DNA of 64,000 bases from RH-AL1 sp965198495 (GTDB lineage Bacteria > Pseudomonadota > Alphaproteobacteria > Rhizobiales > Beijerinckiaceae), in NCBI GenBank assembly GCA_965198495.1, contig CBDAPL010000001.1, positions 744,001 through 808,000 on the forward strand, read 5' to 3'. This document shows positions 26,935 through 36,291 of this stretch, in pieces. The position numbers and the translations under genes are program-made. Under the pieces are notes generated by a model. The model worked only from the letters and a program-made list of their open reading frames with translations, was not told the origin of the DNA and did no database searches. Numbering within the stretch: position 1 is the first letter of the stretch; every line of letters starts with the position of its first letter.

Positions 26935-27119
26935 ATAGAAGCGCAACCATCGTCCGACGTGCCTCGAAAGCTTGCGGCTAAGGCAGCCTCGGGCATCGGT
27001 GTTTGCCCGGACAGCGAGATGATGAGGTCGAACCACGTGTTGCTGGTTGCGATCGCCCGTAAGCTCGGCGTATCGGTTCAGCCGCTTCGCCGTTCGACGA
27101 AGCCACCGGTCGGCGATGC

Positions 27120-28325
27120 TCAGTCCTCGCCGATCAGCGCGGCGCGCGCGCGCAGCTTCTCCGTTTCGCTTTTCAACTGACCGCAGGCGGCAAGGATGTC
27201 ACGGCCGCGCGGCGTGCGTACCGGGCTCGCGTAGCCGGCGGAAAAGACGATGTCGGAGAAGCGCTCGATCGTACCCCAGTCCGAGCACTCATAGCGGCTG
27301 CCGGGCCACGGATTGAAGGGGATGAGGTTGATCTTCGCCGGCACGCCCTTGAGCAGGCGCACCAGCTCGCGGGCTTCGGCGGGGCTGTCGTTCACCCCCT
27401 TCAACATCACGTATTCGAAGGTGATGCGCCGGGCGTTCGAGGCGCCGGGATAGTCGCGGCACGCCTGGAGCAAGGCGGCCAGCGGGTACTTCCTGTTCAG
27501 CGGCACGAGCGTGTCGCGCAACTCGTCGCGCACCGCGTGCAGCGAGATCGCCAGCATCGGCCCGGCCTCGGCACCGAGCGGGCCGATTTGCGGCACCACG
27601 CCGGCGGTGGAAACGGTGATGCGGCGGCGCGAGAGCGAGAGCCCGTCGCCGTCGGCGATGACGCCGACCGCGTCGCGCACCGCGTCGAAATTGTAGAGCG
27701 GCTCGCCCATGCCCATGAAGACGATGTTGGAGATCGGCCGCGCGCCGGCGCCGGGGATCAGCCCGTCGGTTGGCGGCGTCAGGCCGGGATAGTCGCCGAG
27801 GCGGTCGCGCGCGACGACCAGCTGCGCGACGATCTCGGCGGTTGAGAGATTGCGCACGAGCTTCTGCGTACCGGTGTGACAGAAGGCGCAGGTCAGCGTG
27901 CAGCCGACCTGGCTCGAGACGCAAAGCGTGCCGCGATCGTTCTCGGGGATATAGACGCACTCGACCTCCGAGCCGACGCCGCCGGCGGTGCGGTCCGACG
28001 GGTGCGGTGGCAGACGGATCAGCCATTTGCGCGTGCCGTCGGCGGAGACCTGCTCACCGACGACCTCCGGACGCGTCAGGCTGTAGGCGGCGGCGAGCGT
28101 GGCGCGCAGGACCTTCGAGACGTTGAGCATCTGGTCGAACGAGGTGACGCCCTGGAAATAGATCCATTGCCAAAGCTGCGCGACACGCATCTTGCGCTCG
28201 CGCTCCGGCACGCCGACGGCGGCGAGCGCCTCGCCGAGCTCAGCGCGGGTCAGGCCGACCAGCGAGGATTGGATCAAGATCGGGGAGGGTGGTTGCGTGG
28301 CAATCGTATCGAGCGCGGCGAGCAT
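27120..28325 (-). CDS. rlmN: 23S rRNA (adenine(2503)-C(2))-methyltransferase RlmN
   Basis: RlmN is a radical-SAM enzyme methylating C2 of A2503 in 23S rRNA and A37 of some tRNAs. The 401-residue protein has the radical-SAM motif CTLTCAFC within SQVGCTLTCAFCHTGTQK, NIVFMGMGEPLYN, and the second catalytic Cys in GRDILAACGQL near the C-terminus. All hallmark residues are present and the length is normal. It is transcribed alone; 217 bp separate it from the upstream DUF2147 gene. Confidence 0.97.
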   Translation of the reverse strand: MLAALDTIATQPPSPILIQSSLVGLTRAELGEALAAVGVPERERKMRVAQLWQWIYFQGVTSFDQMLNVSKVLRATLAAAYSLTRPEVVGEQVSADGTRKWLIRLPPHPSDRTAGGVGSEVECVYIPENDRGTLCVSSQVGCTLTCAFCHTGTQKLVRNLSTAEIVAQLVVARDRLGDYPGLTPPTDGLIPGAGARPISNIVFMGMGEPLYNFDAVRDAVGVIADGDGLSLSRRRITVSTAGVVPQIGPLGAEAGPMLAISLHAVRDELRDTLVPLNRKYPLAALLQACRDYPGASNARRITFEYVMLKGVNDSPAEARELVRLLKGVPAKINLIPFNPWPGSRYECSDWGTIERFSDIVFSAGYASPVRTPRGRDILAACGQLKSETEKLRARAALIGED

Positions 28326-28542
28326 CGCGCACAGATAACATGCCGAGCGCGGTTTCGGCAGGCCAAGGCGCGGGCAACGTCGCAGAGTCGCGCGGTGATG
28401 CCGCCGACTGGCGCCGGGATCCGTCCCCCACGGATCGCCGGCACGCTTGGTTGGTCAGATCGCGCGATGCCAGGAGCGCGTGCTGGCCGATCTACGCTTC
28501 GTGCTCGACCGCACCGAACGACGATCACCGCGCATCGGCGCG

Positions 28543-28893
28543 TCAGCGATAGCGCGTCCAAACCTCGCCGCTGCAGATCGCGCCGCCGAGGACGCAGCCA
28601 TCGAGCTTGAGCCGGTCGCTGGCCTCCAAGCCGATATGCGCGAGGTACCTCGAACCATCGCGCACGTCGACGACGGTGCCGCTCCATGTCGAGCCTTCCG
28701 GCTTCATGTCGATGAGGATCTGACGGCCGAGCTGCTTGCCGTCGGAGGTCCAGCTGAGATTGCCGCAGAGGTTGGGCCCGCACTTGCGGATCAGCACGCG
28801 AGCGGTCTTGTCGTTGACGAGCCACTCGCCGACCGGCGACGCGACGGCATTAGTGACGTAGAGAAAGCCGAGAATCGCTAGAAGGATGCGCAT
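28543..28893 (-). CDS. DUF2147 domain-containing secreted protein
   Basis: A 116-residue protein with a signal peptide (residues 1-18) and the DUF2147 beta-rich domain: PVGEWLVNDKTARVLIRKCG, LCGNLSW, GRQILIDMKPEG and SRYLAHIGLEASDRLKLDGCVLGGAICSGEVWTR. Four cysteines could form disulfides in the periplasm. The family is of unknown function and common in Hyphomicrobiales. The full domain is present. Confidence 0.88.
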   Translation of the reverse strand: MRILLAILGFLYVTNAVASPVGEWLVNDKTARVLIRKCGPNLCGNLSWTSDGKQLGRQILIDMKPEGSTWSGTVVDVRDGSRYLAHIGLEASDRLKLDGCVLGGAICSGEVWTRYR

Positions 28894-28942
28894 GCCGTTT
28901 GCTAGCGGCGGAAAGCGACCTTGTCATGGCGGCTGATCGCCG

Positions 28943-29119
28943 TCAGCAGCCGGTGCGACCGGTCACCGCGCAATCCTGAAGACGCGCCATGTGGATCATG
29001 GAGGTGATCACGACGTAGCCGCCGACAGCGAGAACGACGATGAAGAGGAAGCCGATGAGCACCGCGCGGCGCGGCGGATCATCGCGGGGATCTTCGGGAC
29101 TGTCGCCATTGCCATGCAT
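28943..29119 (-). CDS. short membrane protein with RTGC tail
   Basis: A 58-residue protein with an acidic/Pro-rich N-terminus (MHGNGDSPEDPRDDPPRR), one membrane segment (residues about 19-40) and the C-terminal sequence RLQDCAVTGRTGC. Small single-span proteins ending LxDC-x-x-GRxxC recur in Hyphomicrobiales genomes, in my recollection, with unknown function. ATG 29119 is chosen over 29161 for this length match. It is divergent from the M32 carboxypeptidase gene. Confidence 0.6.
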   Translation of the reverse strand: MHGNGDSPEDPRDDPPRRAVLIGFLFIVVLAVGGYVVITSMIHMARLQDCAVTGRTGC

Positions 29120-29177
29120 GCCCGACGGCTGACATCGAAAATCGATAATTGCGTGGCGCACACCAGGAGATGCCGTG

Positions 29178-30677
29178 ATGCGAGCCTATCGATCGTTGGA
29201 GCAGCTGTTCGCCCGCCTTAGCGCGATCGGCGACGCGACCGCCATTCTCGGCTGGGACGCGCAGACGCTGATGCCGGCCGGTGCCGCCGAGGGACGCGGC
29301 GAACAATTGGCCACCCTTCGGAGCATCGCCCATGATCTGATCGTCGTGCCCGCCGTAGCCGACCTGCTGGCGGAAGCGGGGCAAGACGAACTCGGGCCCT
29401 GGCAGGCCGCGAACCTGCGCGAGATGCGCCGCGCCCACGCCCACGCGATCGCCATGCCGCCCGAGCTCGTCATGGCGAGCTCGAAGGCCACCTCCCGCGC
29501 CGAGATGGCGTGGCGGGAGGCGCGGGCGACGAGCGATTTCGCTTTGCTCGCGCCGCATCTGCGCGAGGTGCTTGCGCTGCAGCGCGAAACCGCGCGCCAC
29601 AAGGGCGAAGCGCTCGGTTTGGCGCCCTACGACGCGCTGCTCGACCAGTACGATCCCGGCCTGCGACGGGCGCGCATCGACCCGCTCTTCGCGACATTGC
29701 GCGTCGCGCTGCCGACGCTCATCGACGAGGCGCGCGTCCGGCAGGAGCGCGAGGGCGCGCCGATCCCGGTCGTCGGCCCCTTTCCCGTCGCCGCCCAGCG
29801 CTTGCTCGGCGAGACGCTGATGCGAGCTCTTGGCTTCGACTTCAACCACGGCCGGCTCGACACCAGCCTGCATCCGTTCTGCGGCGGCGCCACCGGCGAT
29901 GTGCGCATCACCACGCGCTACTGCGAGGGCGATTTCACCCGCGCGACGATGGGCGTGCTGCACGAGTCCGGCCACGCCCTCTACGAGCAGGGACGCCCGC
30001 GCGAATGGCTGCGGCAGCCGGTCGGCGACGCGCGCGGCATGACGATCCACGAGAGCCAATCGCTGCTGATCGAGATGCAGGCCTGCCGCACGCGCGCGTT
30101 CCTCGACTACCTCGCACCGCTCGTGCGCGCGATCTTCGGACGCGACGACGCGGCGCTCAGCGCCGGCAATCTTCACCGCATCTACACGCGCGTCGAGCCG
30201 GGCTTCATCCGCGTCGATGCCGACGAGGTGACGTACCCGGCCCACATCCTGCTGCGCTACGATCTCGAGCGGGCGATGATCTGCGGCGAGCTTGAAATCA
30301 CTGATCTCCCCGCCGCCTTCAACGCCGGGATGCGCGATAGTCTCGGCTTGACGGTCACCGACGACGCGCTGGGCTGCCTGCAGGACATCCATTGGCCGAG
30401 CGGCGCCTGGGGCTACTTTCCGACCTACACGCTCGGCGCGATCACCGCCGCGCAGCTGTTCGCCGCCGCCTGCGCAGCGAGGCCTCAGATCCACGCGAGC
30501 CTGGCGGACGGCGCGTTCGCGCCGCTCGTCGGCTGGCTGCGCGACGCGGTGCACGGCAAGGGCAGCCTGCTGGGCGCCGACGCGCTGGTCGCGGCGGCGA
30601 CCGGCCGCCCGATCGAAATCGACGCCTATCTCGTCCATCTGCGCCAGCGTTACGGCGATCGACGCGATGCGGCCTGA
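29178..30677 (+). CDS. M32 family metallocarboxypeptidase
   Basis: The 499-residue zinc carboxypeptidase (Taq-carboxypeptidase family) has the HEXXH zinc motif as HESGH around residue 262 (GVLHESGHALYEQG), the following IHESQS glutamate, the DVRITTRY block and RVDADEVTYPAHI. It removes C-terminal residues with broad specificity in the cytoplasm. AGGAG precedes the start; ATG 29178 and GTG 29175 are both possible. The length is typical of the family. Confidence 0.95.
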   Translation: MRAYRSLEQLFARLSAIGDATAILGWDAQTLMPAGAAEGRGEQLATLRSIAHDLIVVPAVADLLAEAGQDELGPWQAANLREMRRAHAHAIAMPPELVMASSKATSRAEMAWREARATSDFALLAPHLREVLALQRETARHKGEALGLAPYDALLDQYDPGLRRARIDPLFATLRVALPTLIDEARVRQEREGAPIPVVGPFPVAAQRLLGETLMRALGFDFNHGRLDTSLHPFCGGATGDVRITTRYCEGDFTRATMGVLHESGHALYEQGRPREWLRQPVGDARGMTIHESQSLLIEMQACRTRAFLDYLAPLVRAIFGRDDAALSAGNLHRIYTRVEPGFIRVDADEVTYPAHILLRYDLERAMICGELEITDLPAAFNAGMRDSLGLTVTDDALGCLQDIHWPSGAWGYFPTYTLGAITAAQLFAAACAARPQIHASLADGAFAPLVGWLRDAVHGKGSLLGADALVAAATGRPIEIDAYLVHLRQRYGDRRDAA

Positions 30678-30696
30678 GCAATCCCCAAGACGCCTT

Positions 30697-30978
30697 TCAG
30701 GCGCTTTTGGAGCCGGTCATCCAGAGTCCGACCTTCTCGCCGTCGGCGACGAAATCCACGCCCTGGCGCTCCAGCGCCTTCTGGAACAGCGCGACCGTCA
30801 TGCTGGGGATCGTCTGACCCGACTCGAAGCGGGTAATCGTGCTGATCGAGACGCGCGCGGCGTCGGCCAGGTCGCGCGTGGTGATCGACAGGCCGGCGCG
30901 GGCCATGCGGCATTGCTCGGGCGACATCACCAGCTTGGCTGCGGCCTGCTGCGGGATGTCGGCTTCCATATCGGTCAT
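30697..30978 (-). CDS. XRE-family HTH transcriptional regulator
   Basis: A 93-residue protein with a helix-turn-helix of the Cro/XRE type: MSPEQCRMARAGLSITTRDLADAARVSISTITRFESGQT, followed by PSMTVALFQKALERQGVDFV. The C-terminal DGEKVGLWM is common in short alphaproteobacterial XRE proteins. It likely acts as a DNA-binding dimer; no target can be named. ATG 30978 is preferred to TTG 30981. Confidence 0.88.
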   Translation of the reverse strand: MTDMEADIPQQAAAKLVMSPEQCRMARAGLSITTRDLADAARVSISTITRFESGQTIPSMTVALFQKALERQGVDFVADGEKVGLWMTGSKSA

Positions 30979-31071
30979 CAACGTCTCGATTCCGCTTGCG
31001 AGCCGAAGGTCCGCAAGGCTTGTCTGTAAGAAGGCTTCACGCGGCTCTGCCTAGAACCGAGGCCCAAACGT

Positions 31072-31110
31072 GAAAATGGCGCCCCGGCATTGAGCACGGT
31101 GGCGCCATCG
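31072..31110 (-). terminator. hairpin with T-run downstream of the cold-shock gene
   Basis: ATGGCGCC (31076-31083) and GGCGCCAT (31101-31108) form a perfect 8-bp stem with a 17-base loop. Reading the minus strand, TTTTC follows the stem, so it probably terminates the cold-shock transcript, whose stop is 28 bp upstream of it. Confidence 0.6.
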
Positions 31111-31135
31111 CGGCAATCTCGGATTGCGAAGGCGC

Positions 31136-31339
31136 CTAGGCGGCCTTCAGATTCACGGCCGATTCCTTGCCGCGGTCTGCCTTCACTTCGTAGGAGATCT
31201 TCTGGCCTTCGGCGAGGCTTCGCATGCCGGCCTGCTCGAGTGCGGTGATGTGAACGAACACATCCTTGCCACCCTGATCAGGCTCGATGAAGCCGTAGCC
31301 TTTTTCGCCGTTGAACCATTTAACAGTACCCGTAGCCAT
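31136..31339 (-). CDS. cold-shock protein (CspA family)
   Basis: A 67-residue single CSD domain binding single-stranded nucleic acid. It has RNP1 (KGYGFI) and RNP2 (VFVHI) with MATGTVKWFNGEKGYGFI at the start and QKISYEV near the end. It is a typical RNA chaperone of the CspA type, length normal. An in-frame start at 31360 is less likely than ATG 31339. A hairpin terminator follows and a palindrome lies in the leader region. Confidence 0.95.
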   Translation of the reverse strand: MATGTVKWFNGEKGYGFIEPDQGGKDVFVHITALEQAGMRSLAEGQKISYEVKADRGKESAVNLKAA

Positions 31340-31377
31340 AAGTTTTCCGATCGTTTGCACCGATCCAAGCGGGATCG

Positions 31378-31393
31378 GTTATCTCCTGATAAC
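31378..31393. promoter_or_regulatory. inverted repeat in the csp leader
   Basis: GTTATC-TCCT-GATAAC is a perfect 6-bp inverted repeat 39 bp upstream of the cold-shock start. It may be a leader hairpin of the temperature-responsive mRNA or an operator. Evidence is the symmetry alone. Confidence 0.35.
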
Positions 31394-31483
31394 GGATCAT
31401 TGCGGCGGCGCTACGGCGGTCGCCGCTTCTTTTTCATCTCAGTGAAATTTCAAGCGCGCCCGCTCGGGCGGCCAGAGTAGGCT

Positions 31484-32713
31484 CTAAGTCGCCGAGGCCA
31501 CCGGGAAGGTGTGCGGCGCCGGGCTCACGGTATTCGCCTTGCCGTTGTTGATCTGCAGCACCGAAAGGCCACGATCGTTGGTGCCGTCGCTGCGAAAGCG
31601 GAACACGCCGTCGGCGCCGTTGAAGCCGGACTTGTTGAGCAGCACGTTGTCGGAATAGCGTTGCGCGCCCTGCGATCGGGCAAGCGCGGCGGCGAGCGAG
31701 ACGGCGTCGTAAGACAGCGTGGCGATCCGCGTCGGGTCGGTATCGTACTTGGCTCGATAGCGGTTCGCGAAAGCGTTGAACCCGCCGTTCTCCGGCGCGG
31801 CGAACCATGCACCCTGCAGCGCGGGCAGTTCGAGCACGCGGGCGTCGTTCCAAAGGCCTGTGCCGAGAATCTGCACCTTCTTTGTATCGAGGCCGCTGGC
31901 GATCAGAGCCGCCGACATCGCCGGCATCGCCTCGGCCTGCTCGGGAATGAACAACGAGTCGATCTGGTTGCCGAGATCGGCGACCTTCTTTACCGCCGCG
32001 TCACGCGTCTGCGGCGTGTAATGCTCGATCGACAGCACGCGCAGGCCGCGCTTGGCGGCGACGGACTGGAACTCGGCGTCGGCGACGCGGCCGTAATCGT
32101 TATCTGGAACCAGCGCGGCGATCGACTTCTTGCCCTTTCCGGCGGCGTACTCGACGATGCGGTCGACGTAGCTCTCGATGAGAAAAGATAACAGATAGGA
32201 GCCATGCGTGGCGGTGGATGTGTCGGTCGAGAAGGCGATCATCGGCTTGCCGGCGGCATGCGTGACGCGCGCCACCTCGCGCACGTCCGGCGCGAAGAGG
32301 GGACCGATGACGAGTTCGGCGCCGTCGCTGAGCGCCGACTGCGCCGCGTCGCGGGCGCCGTCCGGGCTCGATTTGTCGTCCTTGACGAGGATGGTCAGAT
32401 CGTTGGAGCCTGACTCCGAATAGGCGAGATCGGCGGCGTTGCGCAACGATTGACCAACGAGGCTCGGCTGACCATTGGCCGAAGTGAGCGGCAGGATCAG
32501 CGCGACCTTGATGTTGCCCGAACCGATCGTAGGGCCCGTCGAGCCGGCGAGCGCCTGCTTGTCTACCCTGCCGATCGGCGCATTCGGCGACACATCGGTA
32601 TCGGCCGAAGCCTTGGGGCCGACGGTGCCCACGGTCGTGCCGCACGCCGCCTGCAGCATCGCGGCGCCGGCCACGAGGCTGATCTTGCCGAGCGAACGAG
32701 GGGAAGTCAGCAC
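31484..32713 (-). CDS. penicillin-binding protein activator-like lipoprotein (Leu-binding fold)
   Basis: A 409-residue lipoprotein: signal with lipobox LQAAC around residue 24, then a type-1 periplasmic-binding fold (VALILPLTSANGQPSLVGQSLRNAADLAY, GAELVIGPLFAPDVREVAR, KPMIAFSTDTS). This matches the LpoA-like PBP-activator/ABC substrate-binding family seen in Hyphomicrobiales, thought to stimulate peptidoglycan synthases; ligand binding is also possible. GTG 32713 gives the lipoprotein signal; the frame is open upstream to 33124 without a better start. AAGGG precedes it. No transporter genes are adjacent. Confidence 0.85.
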   Translation of the reverse strand: MLTSPRSLGKISLVAGAAMLQAACGTTVGTVGPKASADTDVSPNAPIGRVDKQALAGSTGPTIGSGNIKVALILPLTSANGQPSLVGQSLRNAADLAYSESGSNDLTILVKDDKSSPDGARDAAQSALSDGAELVIGPLFAPDVREVARVTHAAGKPMIAFSTDTSTATHGSYLLSFLIESYVDRIVEYAAGKGKKSIAALVPDNDYGRVADAEFQSVAAKRGLRVLSIEHYTPQTRDAAVKKVADLGNQIDSLFIPEQAEAMPAMSAALIASGLDTKKVQILGTGLWNDARVLELPALQGAWFAAPENGGFNAFANRYRAKYDTDPTRIATLSYDAVSLAAALARSQGAQRYSDNVLLNKSGFNGADGVFRFRSDGTNDRGLSVLQINNGKANTVSPAPHTFPVASAT

Positions 32714-33333
32714 GTAGCACCCTTTGGACTGTCGCGCTCCGCGGGGGAACGGGCGATCGAACGGACCAGCGCCAGCCCAAACGACTTTAGAGCGCAAGCT
32801 GAACAGGCCCCTGCGCCGAAAAGATGGCGGAGCGGCAAAGCTTCGCTGAGCGTCGGTCGTGTTGCACTGGACGCTTCCCTTCAGCCCAGGTGGGGGATGG
32901 AACCAGCAATGACATGGGCGCAAGGCGGACGCACTCACGTCCCGATCAGCGCAGGCTCGCCGGCTTGACGCCTCGCGCGATGCGCAAGGACCTAGACAAA
33001 GCGATGGCGCGCGCCGCAGCCGACGGAAGGCGTAAACGCGGCGCGGCGACATCGTGGCGCAGACAAACCGGCGCCGGAAGCGGTTCGGGTTTTGCGGCCG
33101 ACACCATGAAGCGCGACGGCGCAACGCGCCGCCGCGACCGGACCGATAGGGCTTTCGACGCCTACTAGACTAGGTGTGCCGCCCAAACCGTCCGGTCGTG
33201 CTTGACGGCAACCCTTTCCGCCCGAAGCCGCATCCGACCTGCGCCGGTATCGAAGACTACGCGCTCCGCCGTCGGCTTCGCTGCGCTTCTGGGCTGTGGT
33301 CCCACACGCAACAAGCCGACGACATCCTATCTT
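32714..33333. other. gene-poor interval
   Basis: About 620 bp between the lipoprotein and the small secreted-protein gene. Open frames exist (for example 32824-33168 plus) but are Arg/Ala-rich with no domain, as expected for chance frames in GC-rich DNA. No RNA gene, repeat or clear promoter is seen. Confidence 0.5.
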
Positions 33334-33567
33334 TTACCAGCGGTCGCCCCGAACGCGCTGCGCATCCTGACTGGTAAAGGCGTTCGACGAGCGGTCACGC
33401 TGGAGGTTGAAGCTCCGAGCCTCGGAAGGGTCGATTTGAGTAGAGGGCGCCACGGCGTAGTAATCGCCGGCCCCAACCGGGACCTGTGCGCTCTGGGCCA
33501 GAGCCGAACCCGCGAAGGTCGCCGCCAAAGTCGCGGCGATAGCGAGCGTCGATAAGGTGTTCTTCAT
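33334..33567 (-). CDS. small secreted hypothetical protein
   Basis: A 77-residue protein with a clear signal peptide (MKNTLSTLAIAATLAATFAG, cleavage at ALAQ) and a short polar mature part of about 50 residues with no cysteines. AGGAG precedes ATG 33567 at good spacing. Similar small exported proteins of unknown role are common in Hyphomicrobiales. The in-frame start at 33597 would spoil the signal. Confidence 0.7.
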   Translation of the reverse strand: MKNTLSTLAIAATLAATFAGSALAQSAQVPVGAGDYYAVAPSTQIDPSEARSFNLQRDRSSNAFTSQDAQRVRGDRW

Positions 33568-34113
33568 GATGATCTCCTGTGCGCTTGCCTGAAGCAAGAC
33601 GTTTGTGATGCCTAGATAGTAGCTGTTTGCCTAGGCCATAGGCACGATGTAGCTAGTTTTTCTTGCACTTTAAGTCCCCTGCGCGCATGGCCGTTGCAGC
33701 GAAATCGTGATAGCTGGCGGAGGCACTCGATCTTGGCCCGCTGAAAGCGCGAAGGCAGTTCGGGACAAGATCTCAGTAGACTTTGCGGCATCGAAGACGC
33801 TCGGCGTTCGGCAACAATACAGTGTGGGCAAAGGTGGCCGCATCCAGCGCGGCCGAACAGCGGTCGGCAGATGATCAGCTGCGAGATAGCCGCTCCTTCA
33901 ATCGCCTAACGCCTCCCAATCAGCGTTCGAAGACTTCAGAATGGGAGATCTCAAGCTCGCTCAAGGGGAGAGCCGACGATTGGGGCGCATGATGGAAGAA
34001 GGCGCAACAGCCTTTGCCAGCGAACATCAAGGGGCTTGCATCGGCTCGTGGCACGGCTCCATATAGAGATGCTTTAGGCTTGCAGGATTTGCGAGCGGCG
34101 ACAGGAGATGTCC
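33568..34113. other. intergenic region with a GGCTTGCA direct repeat
   Basis: About 545 bp without a supportable gene. Near the right end, GGCTTGCA occurs at 34033-34040 and 34077-34084, 44 bp apart (about four helical turns), upstream of the TPP oxidoreductase gene. A short frame at 33783-33992 has no protein-like features. Confidence 0.5.
34069..34086 (+). promoter_or_regulatory. candidate shared operator, copy 1
   Basis: ATGCTTTAGGCTTGCAGG resembles sites at 37921-37938 and 41123-41140, all before genes of the 34-41 kb block. The common core is GCTTYARGCTT. It lies 28 bp upstream of the oxidoreductase start. No bound regulator is known. Confidence 0.35.
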
Positions 34114-36267
34114 GTGGCTGAACGGTCGTTTGCGCGCGAAGTCCAGGATCTCAAACTTTCCGCCGGAGAGGTCTTCCGGGGCGAAGGTATTCTGGCGATC
34201 ACCAAAGCGCTGCTGCAGTCCGGCGTGTCCTACGTCGGCGGCTATCAGGGTTCGCCGATCTCGCATCTCATGGACGTCCTTGCGGACGCCAAGGACGTGC
34301 TTGACGATCTCGGCGTGCACTTCGAATCCTCGGCCTCGGAAGCGACGGCCGCGGCGATGCTGTCGGCCTCGGTGATGTATCCCATCCGCGGCGCGGTGAC
34401 GTGGAAGTCCACCGCCGGCACGAATGTCGCCGCCGATGCCCTGTCGAATCTCTGCGGCGGTGGCGTGAAGGGAGGCGCCCTGATCGTGATCGGCGAGGAT
34501 TTCGGGGAAGGGTCTTCGATTTCGCAGGAGCGAAGCCACGCTTTCGCGATGAAATCGCAGATGTGGCTGCTCGACCCGCGCCCGAACCTCGAAAGCCTGG
34601 TCAAGGCCGTCGAGGACGGGTTCGAGCTGTCGGAGGCGTCGAACACGCCCGTGATGCTCGAGGTCCGGGTCCGGACCTGCCACGTCCATGGTCATTTCGT
34701 CGCCAAGGACAACAAGCGCCCGGATTTCACGCTCAGGAACGCCTTGGAAGCTCCGCAGCGGGACGTCTCGCGTATCGTGCTGCCACCCGCTACATACCTC
34801 CACGAGAAGGAGAAGCTCGAGGCGCGCTGGCCCGCGGCGATCGAGTTCGTCAAGTCGCATCAATTGAACGAGTTCTTCGGACCGGCCGACTGCGACGTCG
34901 GCCTCATCGTCCAGGGCGGCATGTACAACAACCTCATGCGCGGCCTGCAGTACCTCGGGCTCGCGGACGTCTACGGCGAGACGGTCGTTCCGATCTACGT
35001 GATGAACGTCACCTATCCGATGATCGACGACGAGGTGGTGTCCTTCTGTCTCGGCAAGAAGGCCGTGATCATGATCGAGGAAGGCCATCCCGAGTACATC
35101 GAGCAGGCTTTGCACACGCTCCTGCACCGCCGCGACATCCAGACGAAGGTCAGCGGCAAGGACCTTCTGCCGATGGGCGGCGAATACTCGGCCTCGGTGC
35201 TGGCGGAAGGAATCGGTGCCTTCATCGCGGCCCATGCGCCGAGCCTACTTGGCAACCGGCCGCCGATCCCGAACGCCAAGCAGGTCCTCGCGGACGACAA
35301 GGTCAAGCTGCTGTCCAAGGTCGTGCCGCAGCGCCCGGCGGGGTTCTGCATCGGGTGTCCGGAGCGGCCGATCTTCGCGGCCATGAAGCTCGTGGAGGAG
35401 GAACTCGGCGCTCACCACATCTCGGGCGACATCGGCTGCCACATCTTCTCGATCCTGCCGCCCTTCAACATCGGCACGACGACGATGGGGTATGGCCTCG
35501 GGCCGGCGTCGGCATCGGCTTTCAACGTGCCGGCCAGCAAGAAGCCGATTTCGGTCATGGGCGACGGCGGCTTCTGGCACAACGGCCTGACCAGCAGCGT
35601 CGGGAACGCCGTGTTCAACAAGCAGGATGGGGTGATCCTCATCGTCGACAATTTCTACTCTGCCGCGACCGGGGGGCAGGACATCCTGTCGTCGCGCGCC
35701 GACAATCCGCGCCGGCTGACGAAAAACTCGATCACCAGCGCGGTGAAGGGCATCGGCGCCAAATGGGTCCGCCAGCTCGATCGCACCTATGACGTCGGGC
35801 GCATGCGCGACACACTGCGCGAAGCTCTCACGTCGACCGAGCCGGGCCCGAAGATCATCGTGGCCTCGTCGGAATGCATGCTCAACAAGCAGCGTCGGGT
35901 CCGCCCGTTGCTCAGCAAGGCGATCAAGGATGGTAAGCGCGTGGTGCGCGAGCGCTTCGGCGTCGATGAGGACGTATGCACCGGCGACCATGCCTGCATG
36001 CGCCTGTCGGGCTGCCCCTCGCTGTCGCTGAAGCAGACCGCGGACCCGCTCAGGGACGATCCCGTCGCGTCCATCGACCAGACCTGCGTCGGCTGCGGCA
36101 ATTGCGGCGAGGTCGCCGAAGCCGCCGTGCTGTGCCCCTCGTTCTATCGGGCCGACATCATCGTCAACCCGACCCGGCTCGACGTGTTCATGGCGCGCGT
36201 GCGTGGCGCCATCATCGGCTTCCTGCAGCGTCGGCGCGAGGGTCGGCACGGTGTCGTCGCCGCCTGA
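34114..36267 (+). CDS. indolepyruvate ferredoxin oxidoreductase alpha-like protein (IorA type)
   Basis: The 717-residue protein is a TPP-dependent 2-oxoacid:ferredoxin oxidoreductase component. It has a pyrimidine-binding domain at the N-terminus (GYQGSPISHLMDV, FESSASEATAAAML), a TPP domain with MGDGGFWHNG and VDNFYSAATGG, and a C-terminal Fe-S module (CTGDHACMRLSGCPS, then CVGCGNCGEVAEAAVLCPS). IorA-type enzymes oxidatively decarboxylate aryl-pyruvates to acyl-CoA. GTG 34114 is chosen because AGGAG sits 6 bases before it, while the ATG at 34108 abuts that site. The usual IorB (gamma/beta) subunit gene is absent nearby; the next gene is on the other strand. Confidence 0.88.
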   Translation: MAERSFAREVQDLKLSAGEVFRGEGILAITKALLQSGVSYVGGYQGSPISHLMDVLADAKDVLDDLGVHFESSASEATAAAMLSASVMYPIRGAVTWKSTAGTNVAADALSNLCGGGVKGGALIVIGEDFGEGSSISQERSHAFAMKSQMWLLDPRPNLESLVKAVEDGFELSEASNTPVMLEVRVRTCHVHGHFVAKDNKRPDFTLRNALEAPQRDVSRIVLPPATYLHEKEKLEARWPAAIEFVKSHQLNEFFGPADCDVGLIVQGGMYNNLMRGLQYLGLADVYGETVVPIYVMNVTYPMIDDEVVSFCLGKKAVIMIEEGHPEYIEQALHTLLHRRDIQTKVSGKDLLPMGGEYSASVLAEGIGAFIAAHAPSLLGNRPPIPNAKQVLADDKVKLLSKVVPQRPAGFCIGCPERPIFAAMKLVEEELGAHHISGDIGCHIFSILPPFNIGTTTMGYGLGPASASAFNVPASKKPISVMGDGGFWHNGLTSSVGNAVFNKQDGVILIVDNFYSAATGGQDILSSRADNPRRLTKNSITSAVKGIGAKWVRQLDRTYDVGRMRDTLREALTSTEPGPKIIVASSECMLNKQRRVRPLLSKAIKDGKRVVRERFGVDEDVCTGDHACMRLSGCPSLSLKQTADPLRDDPVASIDQTCVGCGNCGEVAEAAVLCPSFYRADIIVNPTRLDVFMARVRGAIIGFLQRRREGRHGVVAA

Positions 36268-36291
36268 ACAGTGTCACCGCACGACGCGCGG

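Noticed and set aside
29079..30638. Minus-strand open frame of 519 codons opposite the M32 carboxypeptidase
   Set aside because: The opposite strand carries the HESGH zinc motif and conserved blocks; this frame is a GC shadow.
32824..33168. Plus-strand open frame of 114 codons before the small secreted-protein gene
   Set aside because: Highly basic, repetitive composition, no ribosome site and no recognisable domain.
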